DNA of 64,000 nt, taken from Collinsella sp. 4_8_47FAA (GTDB lineage: Bacteria; Actinomycetota; Coriobacteriia; Coriobacteriales; Coriobacteriaceae). The DNA is taken from contig NZ_KN214134.1 of NCBI RefSeq assembly GCF_000763055.1, forward strand, positions 1 through 64,000. Direction: 5' to 3'. Made by a program: the position numbers and the translations under genes. Shown here piece after piece: positions 26,099 through 33,868 of this stretch (positions are counted from its first letter, which is position 1; each line of letters starts with the position of its first letter). Below the pieces are notes generated by a model that worked only from the letters and a program-made list of their open reading frames with translations, did not search any database and was not told the DNA's origin.

Positions 26099-26114
26099 TG
26101 TTTCACGTGAAACA
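26099..26114. promoter_or_regulatory. parS site 3
   Basis: Perfect TGTTTCACGTGAAACA, exactly 39 bases from site 2 and one base past the rsmG stop codon. Confidence 0.95.
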
Positions 26115-26115
26115 T

Positions 26116-26853
26116 CTAGGCAAGCGGATTCTTCTTTGCCATGCCATTTGCACGAGGCAATGAAACGGATGCTGAATGACTCTTCTTAAGAACAATGAAC
26201 TCCCTGTGACCCAAGCCTTCAGGCAAATCAATTGCGTCATTCAGAAGCAAAGTGAAGCCGCAAATCTTAGCTGCTGACATGCCGGAAGCAAGCTCCTCAT
26301 CCGAAGGATTGCCCTTGGTGATAACAAATAGCCCTCCATCCTTCAGGTACGGAGCCGCATACTCAACAAGAATCGGTAGAGGGGCCAGTGCGCGGGCGGT
26401 TACAACGGAGAACTGCTTCTTATGGCTTCGAGCATATTCTTCAAGACGATCATGAACCGCATGAGCATGTTTCAATCCAAGAGCATGGACAAAGGAATTA
26501 ACCGCATCAACCTTCTTGCCAACAGAGTCAATATAAGTAGCTTTACGATGCGTGGTTATGGTTAATGGAATACCAGGGAAGCCCGCACCTGTTCCCATAT
26601 CGAGCAAAGCCCCCTCAGGAGCCTTATTGATATAGGGGAGCAAAACAAGTGAGTCGAGGATATGAAGTACGGCAGCATCTTCTACGTTAAGAATACGGGT
26701 GAGATTGGTTGTCTTATTTGTTTCTAGAACCAAATCCAAATGCTGGATACATTTCCTCAGCTCAATATCAGTTACGCTCAAGGAATATTCTTTGCAATAG
26801 GAAGTTAGGCGACTCAACATCTCGTCAGCCTGCTGATCGGTAAGTACAAACAA
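26116..26853 (-). CDS. rsmG: 16S rRNA (guanine527-N7)-methyltransferase RsmG
   Basis: SAM-dependent methyltransferase that modifies G527 in 16S rRNA; loss gives low-level streptomycin resistance in many bacteria. The Rossmann core is clear: LDMGTGAGFPGIPL (SAM loop), THRKATYIDSVGKK, and VVTARALAPLPILVEYAAPYL. TTG is chosen as start because AGGAG lies six bases before it (245-residue product); a longer frame begins 16 codons earlier at an ATG without a ribosome binding site. It sits between the khpB terminator and parA, as in many bacteria. Confidence 0.93.
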   Translation of the reverse strand: MFVLTDQQADEMLSRLTSYCKEYSLSVTDIELRKCIQHLDLVLETNKTTNLTRILNVEDAAVLHILDSLVLLPYINKAPEGALLDMGTGAGFPGIPLTITTHRKATYIDSVGKKVDAVNSFVHALGLKHAHAVHDRLEEYARSHKKQFSVVTARALAPLPILVEYAAPYLKDGGLFVITKGNPSDEELASGMSAAKICGFTLLLNDAIDLPEGLGHREFIVLKKSHSASVSLPRANGMAKKNPLA

Positions 26854-26899
26854 CAGAAGCTCCTTTCTGACAAAAATCAGCGTATCGAGAACTTTTGAC

Positions 26900-26929
26900 A
26901 AAAAAAGGGGACGTGGAAACCACGTCCCC
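26900..26929 (-). terminator. intrinsic terminator after khpB
   Basis: Stem GGGGACGTGG/CCACGTCCCC with a three-base loop; on the minus strand followed by TTTTTTT. It separates the rpmH-khpB transcript from rsmG-parAB. Confidence 0.9.
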
Positions 26930-26949
26930 CTAGCATAAGCTCGAGTAGA

Positions 26950-27519
26950 TTATCGAGCAACAATCACCACATGGCGATCAGGGTCAGAACCCTCAGAATG
27001 AGTATCGACTGCATCGTTGCCACGAAGTGCAATGTGAACCAGTCGGCGCTCGTAGGCATTCATGGGCGGAAGCGAAACACTCTTATGAGTGCGGATGGCA
27101 CGCTCGGCAGCAGACTGAGCCATGGAGGCGACCTTATCCTGACGGCGACTCTTGTATCCCTCGACGTCCACTACAACCGGATACCTAAAGCCAAGCTTGC
27201 GGCTCACCAGCAAAGAGAACATAACCTGAAGAGCATCAAGAGTGCGACCATGACGGCCAATGAGAACAGCAAGGTCGGGAGCCGTTACATCCAAAATCAG
27301 CTCACCCTCGTCGCCCTCATACTCATCGATAGGAGAGTTGGCGGCATCGAAGTGCGAAAGGATGGAACGCAGGATGGAAATCGCAACATCGGCAATGGTG
27401 TCGAGCTCCTCATCGGTCAGCTCTTCACCAGCCTTGTAGCGCTGTGCAATCTCGGGATAATCGCCCGCGACCTGCGGGGCAACCTCCTCAAGCATATCCT
27501 CGATGATCTCTTCAGACAT
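26950..27519 (-). CDS. khpB: KhpB/Jag RNA-binding protein
   Basis: RNA-binding protein of the Jag (SpoIIIJ-associated) family, which in Gram-positives works with KhpA on cell-envelope and division mRNAs. The 189-residue product has an acidic N-terminal region, a KH domain with the GxxG loop (VLIGRHGRTLDALQ) and a C-terminal R3H domain (ERRLVHIALRGNDAVDTHSEG). The N-terminal Jag domain typical of Bacillus forms is not evident, so this is the short KH-R3H form. ATG (MSEEII) preceded by GGAG. Follows yidC, the conserved order. Confidence 0.92.
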   Translation of the reverse strand: MSEEIIEDMLEEVAPQVAGDYPEIAQRYKAGEELTDEELDTIADVAISILRSILSHFDAANSPIDEYEGDEGELILDVTAPDLAVLIGRHGRTLDALQVMFSLLVSRKLGFRYPVVVDVEGYKSRRQDKVASMAQSAAERAIRTHKSVSLPPMNAYERRLVHIALRGNDAVDTHSEGSDPDRHVVIVAR

Positions 27520-27563
27520 AACGTACTCCAAAAGTTAGGTACCTAAATAAGATTGATATCCCA

Positions 27564-28334
27564 CTACTTCTTCTTGTGCGGGCGCGGCTTCTTCTCGCGA
27601 CGAGTGACCTCAACCTGCAGCGGAGCGTTCTTAAGACGCTCCTCCTCATCGGCCTTCGCCTTGTCGATGACCTTCTGCGTCACAAAAATCTGCTGGATAA
27701 CCTGCCAAGCAGACGAGACGTCGTAGTACAGCAGAACACCAACGGGAAGGCTCCAGCCCATCCAAAGCATCATGACCGTCATGACAACGGCCATCATACG
27801 CATGCTCTGAGCCTGCTGGCCGGTCTGGTTGCGCGACATATAGAGCTGCGGAATCAGGGTCAGGACGGCAAACAGGATCAGGCAAACCAGCGCAGGCAGT
27901 GCAACCATAAAGCCATCGGCAAAGGAAGCGCTCGGCGTGGTGGTCAGGTCGGGCAGGATGTTGAAGAACGAGAACGTGCCGTTGTTAAAGTACTGCGGCA
28001 GGTTGCGCAGCAATGTAAACAGGGCGAACAGGATAGGCATCTGAATCAGCAGCGGCAGACAGCCAGCCATGGGGTTGAACTTGTTCTCGCTGTAGAACTT
28101 CTGCATCTCCTCGGCCTGACGCTGGGGATCGTCGGCATAGCGCTCCTGGATCTCGAGCATCTTGGGCTGCAGCACCTGCATGCGAGCCGTCGACTTGGTC
28201 GACTTGAGCATAAGCGGCGTCAGCAGCAGACGGATGATGACCACCAGGATGATGATGGACAGGCCCCAGTCGACCGCAAAGGTCTGGATGAGCTTGAGCA
28301 GCTCGAAAAGGATGTTAACGATCCAATCCCACAT
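27564..28334 (-). CDS. yidC: membrane protein insertase YidC
   Basis: Inserts membrane proteins alone or with Sec. The 256-residue protein is the Gram-positive type without the large periplasmic domain. Membrane helices are visible at the N-terminus (about 17-40), at QMPILFALFTLL, around VALPALVCLILFAVLTLIP and at MMAVVMTVMMLWMGWSLPVGVLLYY. The conserved Arg of the hydrophilic groove is in IIRLLLTPLMLKS. The basic C-terminal tail ends RREKKPRPHKKK, which aids ribosome contact. No lipobox is seen at the N-terminus. Confidence 0.95.
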   Translation of the reverse strand: MWDWIVNILFELLKLIQTFAVDWGLSIIILVVIIRLLLTPLMLKSTKSTARMQVLQPKMLEIQERYADDPQRQAEEMQKFYSENKFNPMAGCLPLLIQMPILFALFTLLRNLPQYFNNGTFSFFNILPDLTTTPSASFADGFMVALPALVCLILFAVLTLIPQLYMSRNQTGQQAQSMRMMAVVMTVMMLWMGWSLPVGVLLYYDVSSAWQVIQQIFVTQKVIDKAKADEEERLKNAPLQVEVTRREKKPRPHKKK

Positions 28335-28363
28335 GTAAGTTTTCCTCCGATAGCGAGTGCCCG

Positions 28364-28588
28364 CTAGGGCACAGGGTCATAACCGCCGACGTGCAGGGGA
28401 TTGCAGCGAGCGATGCGCCTCACGGCAAGCCAGCAGCCTCTCAAAACACCGTGCTTCTCAATCGCCTGGATGGCGTATTGCGAGCACGTTGGGTAATAAA
28501 TGCAGGCGTCAGGCAATAAGGGCGAAATAACCTGTTGATATATGCGAATAGGAGCGATGGCAACACGTCGCAAAACGTGATTGCTCAT
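28364..28588 (-). CDS. yidD: membrane protein insertion efficiency factor YidD
   Basis: A 74-residue protein of the YidD (DUF37) family, with the hallmark CxYxPTCSxYAxxAIxxHG pattern ([19 protein letters not shown]) and the downstream [18 protein letters not shown]. It assists YidC in inserting some membrane proteins. Its ATG overlaps the rnpA stop by four bases (ATGA), and yidC follows after 29 bases: the canonical rpmH-rnpA-yidD-yidC order. Confidence 0.95.
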   Translation of the reverse strand: MSNHVLRRVAIAPIRIYQQVISPLLPDACIYYPTCSQYAIQAIEKHGVLRGCWLAVRRIARCNPLHVGGYDPVP

Positions 28589-28923
28589 CGCTCCTCCCCG
28601 GCAACGCCGGCGCGCTTCATAAGCGAACGCAACGCCTTGTCCATCTCCTGCGGCGAGGAAACCCTCGTCTTGGGAGTTGCAAACAAGATGATGTCATAAC
28701 CCGCAACGGGAAATCCGCAGCTGCGGGCGGCCTCGCGCATCACACGCTTAGATCGGTTGCGCACGACGGCACAACCGAGTCGCTTAGCACCAACGAAGGC
28801 GACCCTTCCGGAGTCGCCTTCGCCAACCGATTCACATATGGTCATTCGAATCAGAGGGTGATTGAAACGACGCCCCTGACTGAACACATGCTCGAAATCT
28901 TGCCGAGACTTAATAGTCTTCAT
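28585..28923 (-). CDS. rnpA: ribonuclease P protein component
   Basis: Basic protein subunit of RNase P, which trims tRNA 5' ends together with the M1-type RNA (not in this window). At 112 residues it has typical length, with the N-terminal aromatic/cleft region ([18 protein letters not shown]) and the RNR-type signature [18 protein letters not shown]. It starts 20 bases after rpmH. Confidence 0.95.
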   Translation of the reverse strand: MKTIKSRQDFEHVFSQGRRFNHPLIRMTICESVGEGDSGRVAFVGAKRLGCAVVRNRSKRVMREAARSCGFPVAGYDIILFATPKTRVSSPQEMDKALRSLMKRAGVAGEER

Positions 28924-28943
28924 GCGAGATGTGTGTATCGCTG

Positions 28944-29078
28944 CTAGACAGTGAGACGCTTGCGGCCCTTGGCGCGACGACGGGCGAGCACGGCACGACC
29001 ACCCTTAGTGGCCATACGGGCACGGAAGCCATGGGTCTTGGCACGCTTACGCTTATTAGGCTGATACGTACGCTTCAT
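28944..29078 (-). CDS. rpmH: 50S ribosomal protein L34
   Basis: A 44-residue, highly basic protein with the invariant start [18 protein letters not shown] and the [11 protein letters not shown] end. ATG is preceded by AGGAGG-like sequence. An upstream frame extension is unsupported. First gene of the leftward rpmH-khpB transcript, divergent from the gene upstream of dnaA. Confidence 0.97.
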   Translation of the reverse strand: MKRTYQPNKRKRAKTHGFRARMATKGGRAVLARRRAKGRKRLTV

Positions 29079-29106
29079 CTTAAGTTCCTCCTGCTGCATT
29101 TCGAGT

Positions 29107-29124
29107 GTCCGCGGGGACGCGGAC
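29107..29124 (-). other. leader hairpin of rpmH transcript
   Basis: GTCCGCG-GGGA-CGCGGAC, between the rpmH promoter and its ribosome binding site. Could influence rpmH translation; no known motif assigned. Confidence 0.4.
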
Positions 29125-29150
29125 GCAGATATAGACACGTGAGCTTGAAG

Positions 29151-29180
29151 ATTGTAGGGAAATCAATGTTCAAATGTCAA
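29151..29180 (-). promoter_or_regulatory. promoter of the rpmH operon
   Basis: Minus strand TTGACA, 18 bases, TACAAT: a near-consensus housekeeping promoter about 70 bases upstream of rpmH. Confidence 0.8.
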
Positions 29181-29274
29181 GAAATCAAAGGTAAAAGGTT
29201 GCGCAGTTCACACGGTTCCCCCATAAGCCAAGCTCGATTTAGCGGTGCATGGCAACTTTTCACGATATTTCATC

Positions 29275-29345
29275 GAGTTTTCAACAGGTCATGTTGGCAA
29301 TGTTGAGAACTTTTCGTCCGTTTTCCAAAGTTTTCAACAGGTTTT
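29275..29345. promoter_or_regulatory. cluster of DnaA-box-like sequences upstream of the dnaA locus
   Basis: GTTTTCAACAGGT occurs at 29277 and 29330, and the complement GTTCTCAACAT at 29301-29311. These differ from the DnaA box TTATCCACA at two positions but recur in the same form on the other side of dnaA (TGTTGAAAA at 32532). They lie in the divergent gap between rpmH and the dnaA-proximal genes, the usual place for origin elements. Confidence 0.45.
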
Positions 29346-29423
29346 GAAAGTTTGTCGAAAGATGAGAAACATTGCACGGTGAGCTACTATTTGTTCGAAA
29401 CCTTTTGGAAGATTGCGAGCGGC

Positions 29424-30776
29424 ATGTCTGACGACTTTTACACCATGGTCGATTCCGGAGACCCGGCACCCGACAACGAGCACATCACCGGCGTGCGCGA
29501 AGAGCGTGACGAAGGTGAACAGACGACAACGCAGGCGCCAAAAGCCATGTACGCCGCGCGCATCGCCGTCTATGACGACATGCTGTCGACACCGCGTGTG
29601 ATCGTCATCGATCCGCAAGATGTCCGCACGTATTTGGAAGAGACGACCAACACCGTCTACCAGTGCATGAAAGAACAAGGTGGCCATATCTCGCTCATGG
29701 TCATCCGCGAGATTGTCGAAAACTTTATCCACGCACACTTTGCAGAGCCCATCATCTCGATTCTGGACGGCGGAGACACCATCCGCTTTGCTGACCAAGG
29801 ACCCGGCATCGACGACAAGGAACGCGCTTTCGACTTTGGCGTTACCAGCGCAAACAGCAAGATGAAGCGCTATATCCGTGGAACCGGAGCAGGGTTTCCC
29901 ATGGTGCAGGAGTATTTGGAAAACGCCGGCGGTGCCGTATCCATCGAGGACAACATGGGCAACGGCACCGTGGTTACGGTAAGCCTGAACCCTAAACGCG
30001 TGCAGGAAATCGAGCGTGCCGGCGGACGCGGTGCTGCCGTGCGGCCCGAGACGGAGCAGCCCACATATCCCCTGCCGGGAGCTTTTGCGCAGCAGCCCAT
30101 GGCAACGCAGCAGATGCAGCCCCCCGTGGGGCAGATGCAGCAGCCCGGAATGCTTCCCACACAAGAGCCCCAGGCGGCATCTATGTCGATGACGCCAAAC
30201 ATGCCAGAGGCCATGCCGCTGGCAGATCAGGATGCAGCAGCAATGCAGCAGGCGACGGGGGCACCGGGTGGCCAGCAAATGGGCTATCAGCCGTACCAAC
30301 GGGGATATCCATATCAGCAGATGCCGCCACTGGGGTATGGCCAGCAGTTCCCGCAGCAGTACCAGCAGGGATATCAGCAGCCGTACCAGCAGATGCCGCA
30401 GCAGCAGTACAACCCCTGGGCCCAACAGATGCCTCTGCAGCCTTACCAACAGTGGCCTCAAAGTTTTCAACAGCAAATGCCGCCGATGCAGAGTTCTCAA
30501 CAACCAGCAGCTCAAATGATGTATCCTAATGCAGCAAATCAGTATGCGCAGCCACAACCGGACGTGTTCGTAAGCGATCGCGGCAACGCCGCGCTGGGCT
30601 ATCTGGCGCAAAATCAAGCGTGCGGTGCAACCGATCTGGCGAGGGCGTTTGGAAACTCGGCCCCCACTTGGTCACGCACGCTCAATGACTTGGCGCAGGC
30701 CGGCTTGGTCATCAAGCATGGCCAGAAATACCATCTGACCGAACTCGGCGCCGCTCGCGTGCGAGCTCAGAGCTAA
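29424..30776 (+). CDS. HATPase-fold protein with Gln/Pro-rich linker and winged-helix tail, upstream of dnaA
   Basis: Not a named family I recognise. About 450 residues in three parts. Residues 40-190 match a GHKL (histidine-kinase/anti-sigma) ATPase: N-box REIVENFIHAHF (95-106), G1 DQGPGI (124-129), G2 GTGAGF (153-158), closing with GTVVTVSL; no phospho-acceptor His domain is present. Residues 210-380 are low-complexity Gln/Pro/Met/Tyr-rich repeats. Residues 385-450 look like a winged helix (GNAALGYLAQNQACGATDLARAF...LAQAGLVIKHGQKYHLTELG). It precedes dnaA by 15 bases, so the two are likely one operon. A TTG 24 codons upstream is an alternative start; neither start has a strong ribosome binding site. 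A regulator of initiation or sporulation-like anti-sigma role is speculation. Confidence 0.75.
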   Translation: MSDDFYTMVDSGDPAPDNEHITGVREERDEGEQTTTQAPKAMYAARIAVYDDMLSTPRVIVIDPQDVRTYLEETTNTVYQCMKEQGGHISLMVIREIVENFIHAHFAEPIISILDGGDTIRFADQGPGIDDKERAFDFGVTSANSKMKRYIRGTGAGFPMVQEYLENAGGAVSIEDNMGNGTVVTVSLNPKRVQEIERAGGRGAAVRPETEQPTYPLPGAFAQQPMATQQMQPPVGQMQQPGMLPTQEPQAASMSMTPNMPEAMPLADQDAAAMQQATGAPGGQQMGYQPYQRGYPYQQMPPLGYGQQFPQQYQQGYQQPYQQMPQQQYNPWAQQMPLQPYQQWPQSFQQQMPPMQSSQQPAAQMMYPNAANQYAQPQPDVFVSDRGNAALGYLAQNQACGATDLARAFGNSAPTWSRTLNDLAQAGLVIKHGQKYHLTELGAARVRAQS

Positions 30777-30791
30777 AGAACGGGAGAGACA

Positions 30792-32516
30792 GTGGACGAG
30801 GAAGCAAGCATCATCCTGGGGGATGCCATCGCCTTTTGCCAGCGCGACGGCCAAGATGCACGCCTCATCAACATGCTGGGGCAATCGCGGGCCATAAGCC
30901 TGACCGAAGATACGCTCACGATCGAGGCCCCCTCGCGCTTTGCCATCGCGCAGCTCAAAAAGCATCAGCCGACTATTGAGGCCTATCTGGAAGAAATCGC
31001 CTTTGCACCGATCGCGCTCGACATCGTGGCACCGCAAGGCGCCGCAACGGAATCCGCTGCCGCGACGGCGCCCGCCACGGCTCCCGCCGCTTCCCCGGCG
31101 GCACCGACCTCCGCAGGCGACGTGCCGACAATCGAGCACCAGCACAGCGATGTTTCCCGTGAAACCATGGCACCGTTGCCGACCGCGGCGGCGACGTCAA
31201 CGAACGCACCCGTCACGCACATGCCTATCGCTCACGACGCAGCGGCGGGCGCGGATTCGGGCATTGCAATCAAGAACACGCTCTCGGCCGATGATTTTCG
31301 TCGCATGATGAACCAGATGAAGGGCGGAGCGCCGACTAAATCCACGCAAGCTGCGGCCCCCGCTTCACCCATACCGGCGCCGACCGTGCCGGCCGAGCAG
31401 AATACGGATGGAGCCCCGCTCGCCGCGAACTCAAAATTTACCTTTGAGAACTTTGTCTACGGCCCCGAAAACAGCCATGCCTATCGCTCGGCACTCAAGT
31501 TTGCCGCCCTCGCGGACGAGCGCGGCACATGCACATCACTGTTCATCTACGGCAAATCGGGCCTGGGCAAGACGCACCTGCTGCTTGCCATCAAAAACGA
31601 GCTCGCCGAGAAGTCGCCCGAGATCAAGGTCAAGTATGCCAACTCCCAGGCATATCTGGACGACCTGATGACCGAGTTCGACCGCCAAAAGAAGAGCAAC
31701 GCCCCCATCATGCAGGCGTACCACGGCGTGGACGTGCTCATCATCGATGACATCCAAAACATCATCGGCAAGCGCGCGAGCGTGGACTACTTTTTCCAGC
31801 TCATGGACGAGTTCATCCGCAACAACAAGAAGGTCGTCATCGCGGCAGACCGTGCCCCCAAGGACCTGAGCATGGACGAGCGTCTGACCAGCCGCTTCAA
31901 CGCCGGCATGCTCTGCCTGGTCGCAGAGCCCAGCTACGAGATGAAATACAAGATCTTGCAGCGCTATTACGAGAACACCATCGTCGCCGCTCCCGAGGCA
32001 GGCGACGACTCGCTGCTGGCGGCCTATGGGGGCGACGGCGGACACCTGACCGACGAGCACTTTAAACACATGGCCGAGGTCTCGGGCACCAACATCCGCG
32101 AACTCGAGAGCTTTTGCGAGCGCTGCGCCGGCGAGGCGGGCGACCGCGAGCGCGAGGGCGGGGAGCTCACCTTTGACGATATCGACGCCATCGCCAGCCA
32201 GTACTTCGACACATCGGCCAAAAAGATCAACGTCCAGACGGTTCAGTCCGTCATCGAAGAGCAGTACGGCGTGACGCACGAGGAGCTCATCGGCCCGCGT
32301 CGCAACGCCAATATCGCCAAAGCACGCCATATCGCTATCTACCTGGCCATCGAGATGTGCGAGATGACGACCACGGCGGTGGGCGCCGAATTTGGCAACC
32401 GCAACCACTCGACCGTCAGCACGAGCTACAAAAAGGTCCAGAAGATGATCCAGGAAGACCGTACCGTCACCGAAGACCTCAAATCGCTGCGCGATAAAAT
32501 TACACTGCGCTCGTAG
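30792..32516 (+). CDS. dnaA: chromosomal replication initiator DnaA
   Basis: Initiator ATPase that opens the origin. The 574-residue protein (GTG start) has the small helicase-interacting domain I (1-80), a long Ala/Pro/Thr-rich domain II (about 85-210), AAA+ domain III with Walker A GKSGLGKTH, Walker B VDVLIIDDIQ and sensor motifs, and DNA-binding domain IV with GPRRNANIAKARHIAIYLA and the signature GNRNHSTVS. Two features are unusual: domain II is long, and there is an extra charged insert near residues 400-460 (APEAGDDSLLAAYGGDGG and GEAGDREREGG). A near-perfect parS sequence lies inside the domain II coding region. Confidence 0.97.
   Translation: MDEEASIILGDAIAFCQRDGQDARLINMLGQSRAISLTEDTLTIEAPSRFAIAQLKKHQPTIEAYLEEIAFAPIALDIVAPQGAATESAAATAPATAPAASPAAPTSAGDVPTIEHQHSDVSRETMAPLPTAAATSTNAPVTHMPIAHDAAAGADSGIAIKNTLSADDFRRMMNQMKGGAPTKSTQAAAPASPIPAPTVPAEQNTDGAPLAANSKFTFENFVYGPENSHAYRSALKFAALADERGTCTSLFIYGKSGLGKTHLLLAIKNELAEKSPEIKVKYANSQAYLDDLMTEFDRQKKSNAPIMQAYHGVDVLIIDDIQNIIGKRASVDYFFQLMDEFIRNNKKVVIAADRAPKDLSMDERLTSRFNAGMLCLVAEPSYEMKYKILQRYYENTIVAAPEAGDDSLLAAYGGDGGHLTDEHFKHMAEVSGTNIRELESFCERCAGEAGDREREGGELTFDDIDAIASQYFDTSAKKINVQTVQSVIEEQYGVTHEELIGPRRNANIAKARHIAIYLAIEMCEMTTTAVGAEFGNRNHSTVSTSYKKVQKMIQEDRTVTEDLKSLRDKITLRS
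31151..31166. promoter_or_regulatory. degenerate parS site within dnaA
   Basis: TGTTTCCCGTGAAACC matches parS at 14 of 16 positions and encodes part of DVSRET in domain II, a segment free to drift. About 5 kb from the perfect parS cluster. Confidence 0.5.
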
Positions 32517-32754
32517 GGAAATAGAGACACCTGTTGAAAACTTGTCGAAACCATGGGCATAAGGTGTCTAAAACCCAACCCGCGGTGGTGAAAAGTTTTG
32601 CGCAGGTTTTGAACGTGGAAAACCACCCCCGTTGCACACAGGTTGCTGTCGATTCTCTTTCTGGGTCTGACCTGCGTCTTTGGGAGTAATCAACAGTTTC
32701 GTCAGTGCTATTACTATTATTAAGATATTTATATCTAAAGAAAGGTATTAAAAG
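32517..32754. promoter_or_regulatory. candidate oriC, dnaA-dnaN intergenic region
   Basis: Contains DnaA-box-like words TGTTGAAAA (32532), GGTGAAAAG, CGTGGAAAA and CAACAGTTT, and ends in an AT-rich run (about 32697-32745: TATTACTATTATTAAG, TATTTATATC) suited to unwinding. The dnaA-dnaN gap is the origin in many actinobacteria. The boxes are degenerate, so the call rests mainly on position, AT-rich tract and the local switch in gene orientation. Confidence 0.5.
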
Positions 32755-33858
32755 ATGAAGTTCACCGTCAGCCAGAGCTCGCTTACACAAGCCATCGGCG
32801 TCGTTATGAAGGGTGTCGCTTCGGCGTCCACCCTTCCCATCCTGTCGGGCGTGCTCGTCAAGGCGCAAGACGGCATCTTGGAATTCCAGACCTCTAACTA
32901 CACCATCTCGATCCGTCATCGCATCGCGGCGCATGTCGAAGAAGAGGGTGAGATGGTTATCCCCTGTAAGATGCTCTCCAATATCACCAAGACCCTCCCC
33001 GATGCCCCGGTCACCTTTGAGCTGTCCGAGCGCCAGGTGCTGATTGGTTGCGAGAAGAGCTCTTTCCGCCTGAACACGCTCGATGTCAATGACTTCCCCG
33101 AGTTTCCGGCCTATGCCATCGAGAGTGCCGTGGAGCTGCCGACCGATATCTTGTCCGAAATGGTCGGCCGCGTGTGGCGCGTCACCTCGACCGACAAGGC
33201 CCGCCCCATTCTGGGTGGCGTGCACATGAAGGTCGAGAACAACACCGTGCGCCTGGTGGCGACCGATTCCTTCCGCTTGGCCGTGTGCGATACGCAGGTC
33301 GAGACCTCGACTCTCGAGGGCTCCTTTGAACTCAACGTTCCGGCCGACGCCTTTAACGACGCGCTGAACATCATGGCCAGCCAGGCGACCATCATGATCG
33401 GGGCTACCGACACCCAGGTCGTCTTCGAGGCCGGCAACACCACCTACGTGTCGCGCCGTATCGATGGCATGTACCCCAACTACAAGCAGCTCATCCCCGA
33501 TTCGTGCGTGACGAGCGTCAAGATCGACGTCGCCGCCTTTAACGCCGCCCTCAAGCGCGTGGCCGTTATCGCGAGCGCCAACCCCGCCGTCAAGTTCGAG
33601 ATCGATGTCGAGAACGGGCAGATGGGCCTGTCCTCCATTTCCAATGACCAGGACCTTGCGCAGGAGACGATCGATGTCGAGGCCGAGGGCGAGTCGGGCA
33701 CCATCGCCTTCAACTACCACTACATCTTTGGCTGCCTCAATGCCCTGTCCAAGGAGAAGGAGATCACGCTGGAGCTCAAGAGCTACTCGCAGGCGGGCAT
33801 CTTCAAGTCCTACGACAAGATCAACTACCTGTACCTGGTTATGCCGGTCCGCATCTAG
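32755..33858 (+). CDS. dnaN: DNA polymerase III sliding clamp (beta subunit)
   Basis: Ring-shaped processivity clamp. 367 residues in three similar domains, with N-terminal MKFTVSQSSLTQAIGVVMKGVASASTLPIL, central RPILGGVHMKVENNTVRLVATDSFRLAV, and the C-terminal Y-M-PVR ending (YLYLVMPVRI) that forms the partner-binding pocket. AAAGG precedes the ATG. Start of the dnaN-recF-DUF721 run. Confidence 0.97.
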   Translation: MKFTVSQSSLTQAIGVVMKGVASASTLPILSGVLVKAQDGILEFQTSNYTISIRHRIAAHVEEEGEMVIPCKMLSNITKTLPDAPVTFELSERQVLIGCEKSSFRLNTLDVNDFPEFPAYAIESAVELPTDILSEMVGRVWRVTSTDKARPILGGVHMKVENNTVRLVATDSFRLAVCDTQVETSTLEGSFELNVPADAFNDALNIMASQATIMIGATDTQVVFEAGNTTYVSRRIDGMYPNYKQLIPDSCVTSVKIDVAAFNAALKRVAVIASANPAVKFEIDVENGQMGLSSISNDQDLAQETIDVEAEGESGTIAFNYHYIFGCLNALSKEKEITLELKSYSQAGIFKSYDKINYLYLVMPVRI

Positions 33859-33868
33859 CAACCGCCCT

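Noticed and set aside
26021-26114. CRISPR-like repeat spacing
   Set aside because: The evenly spaced 16-base repeats are parS sites; there are only three and no cas genes.
33605-33868. Upstream extension of recF
   Set aside because: Overlaps dnaN in another frame with Arg/Ser-rich shadow sequence; recF starts with MTMFARD.
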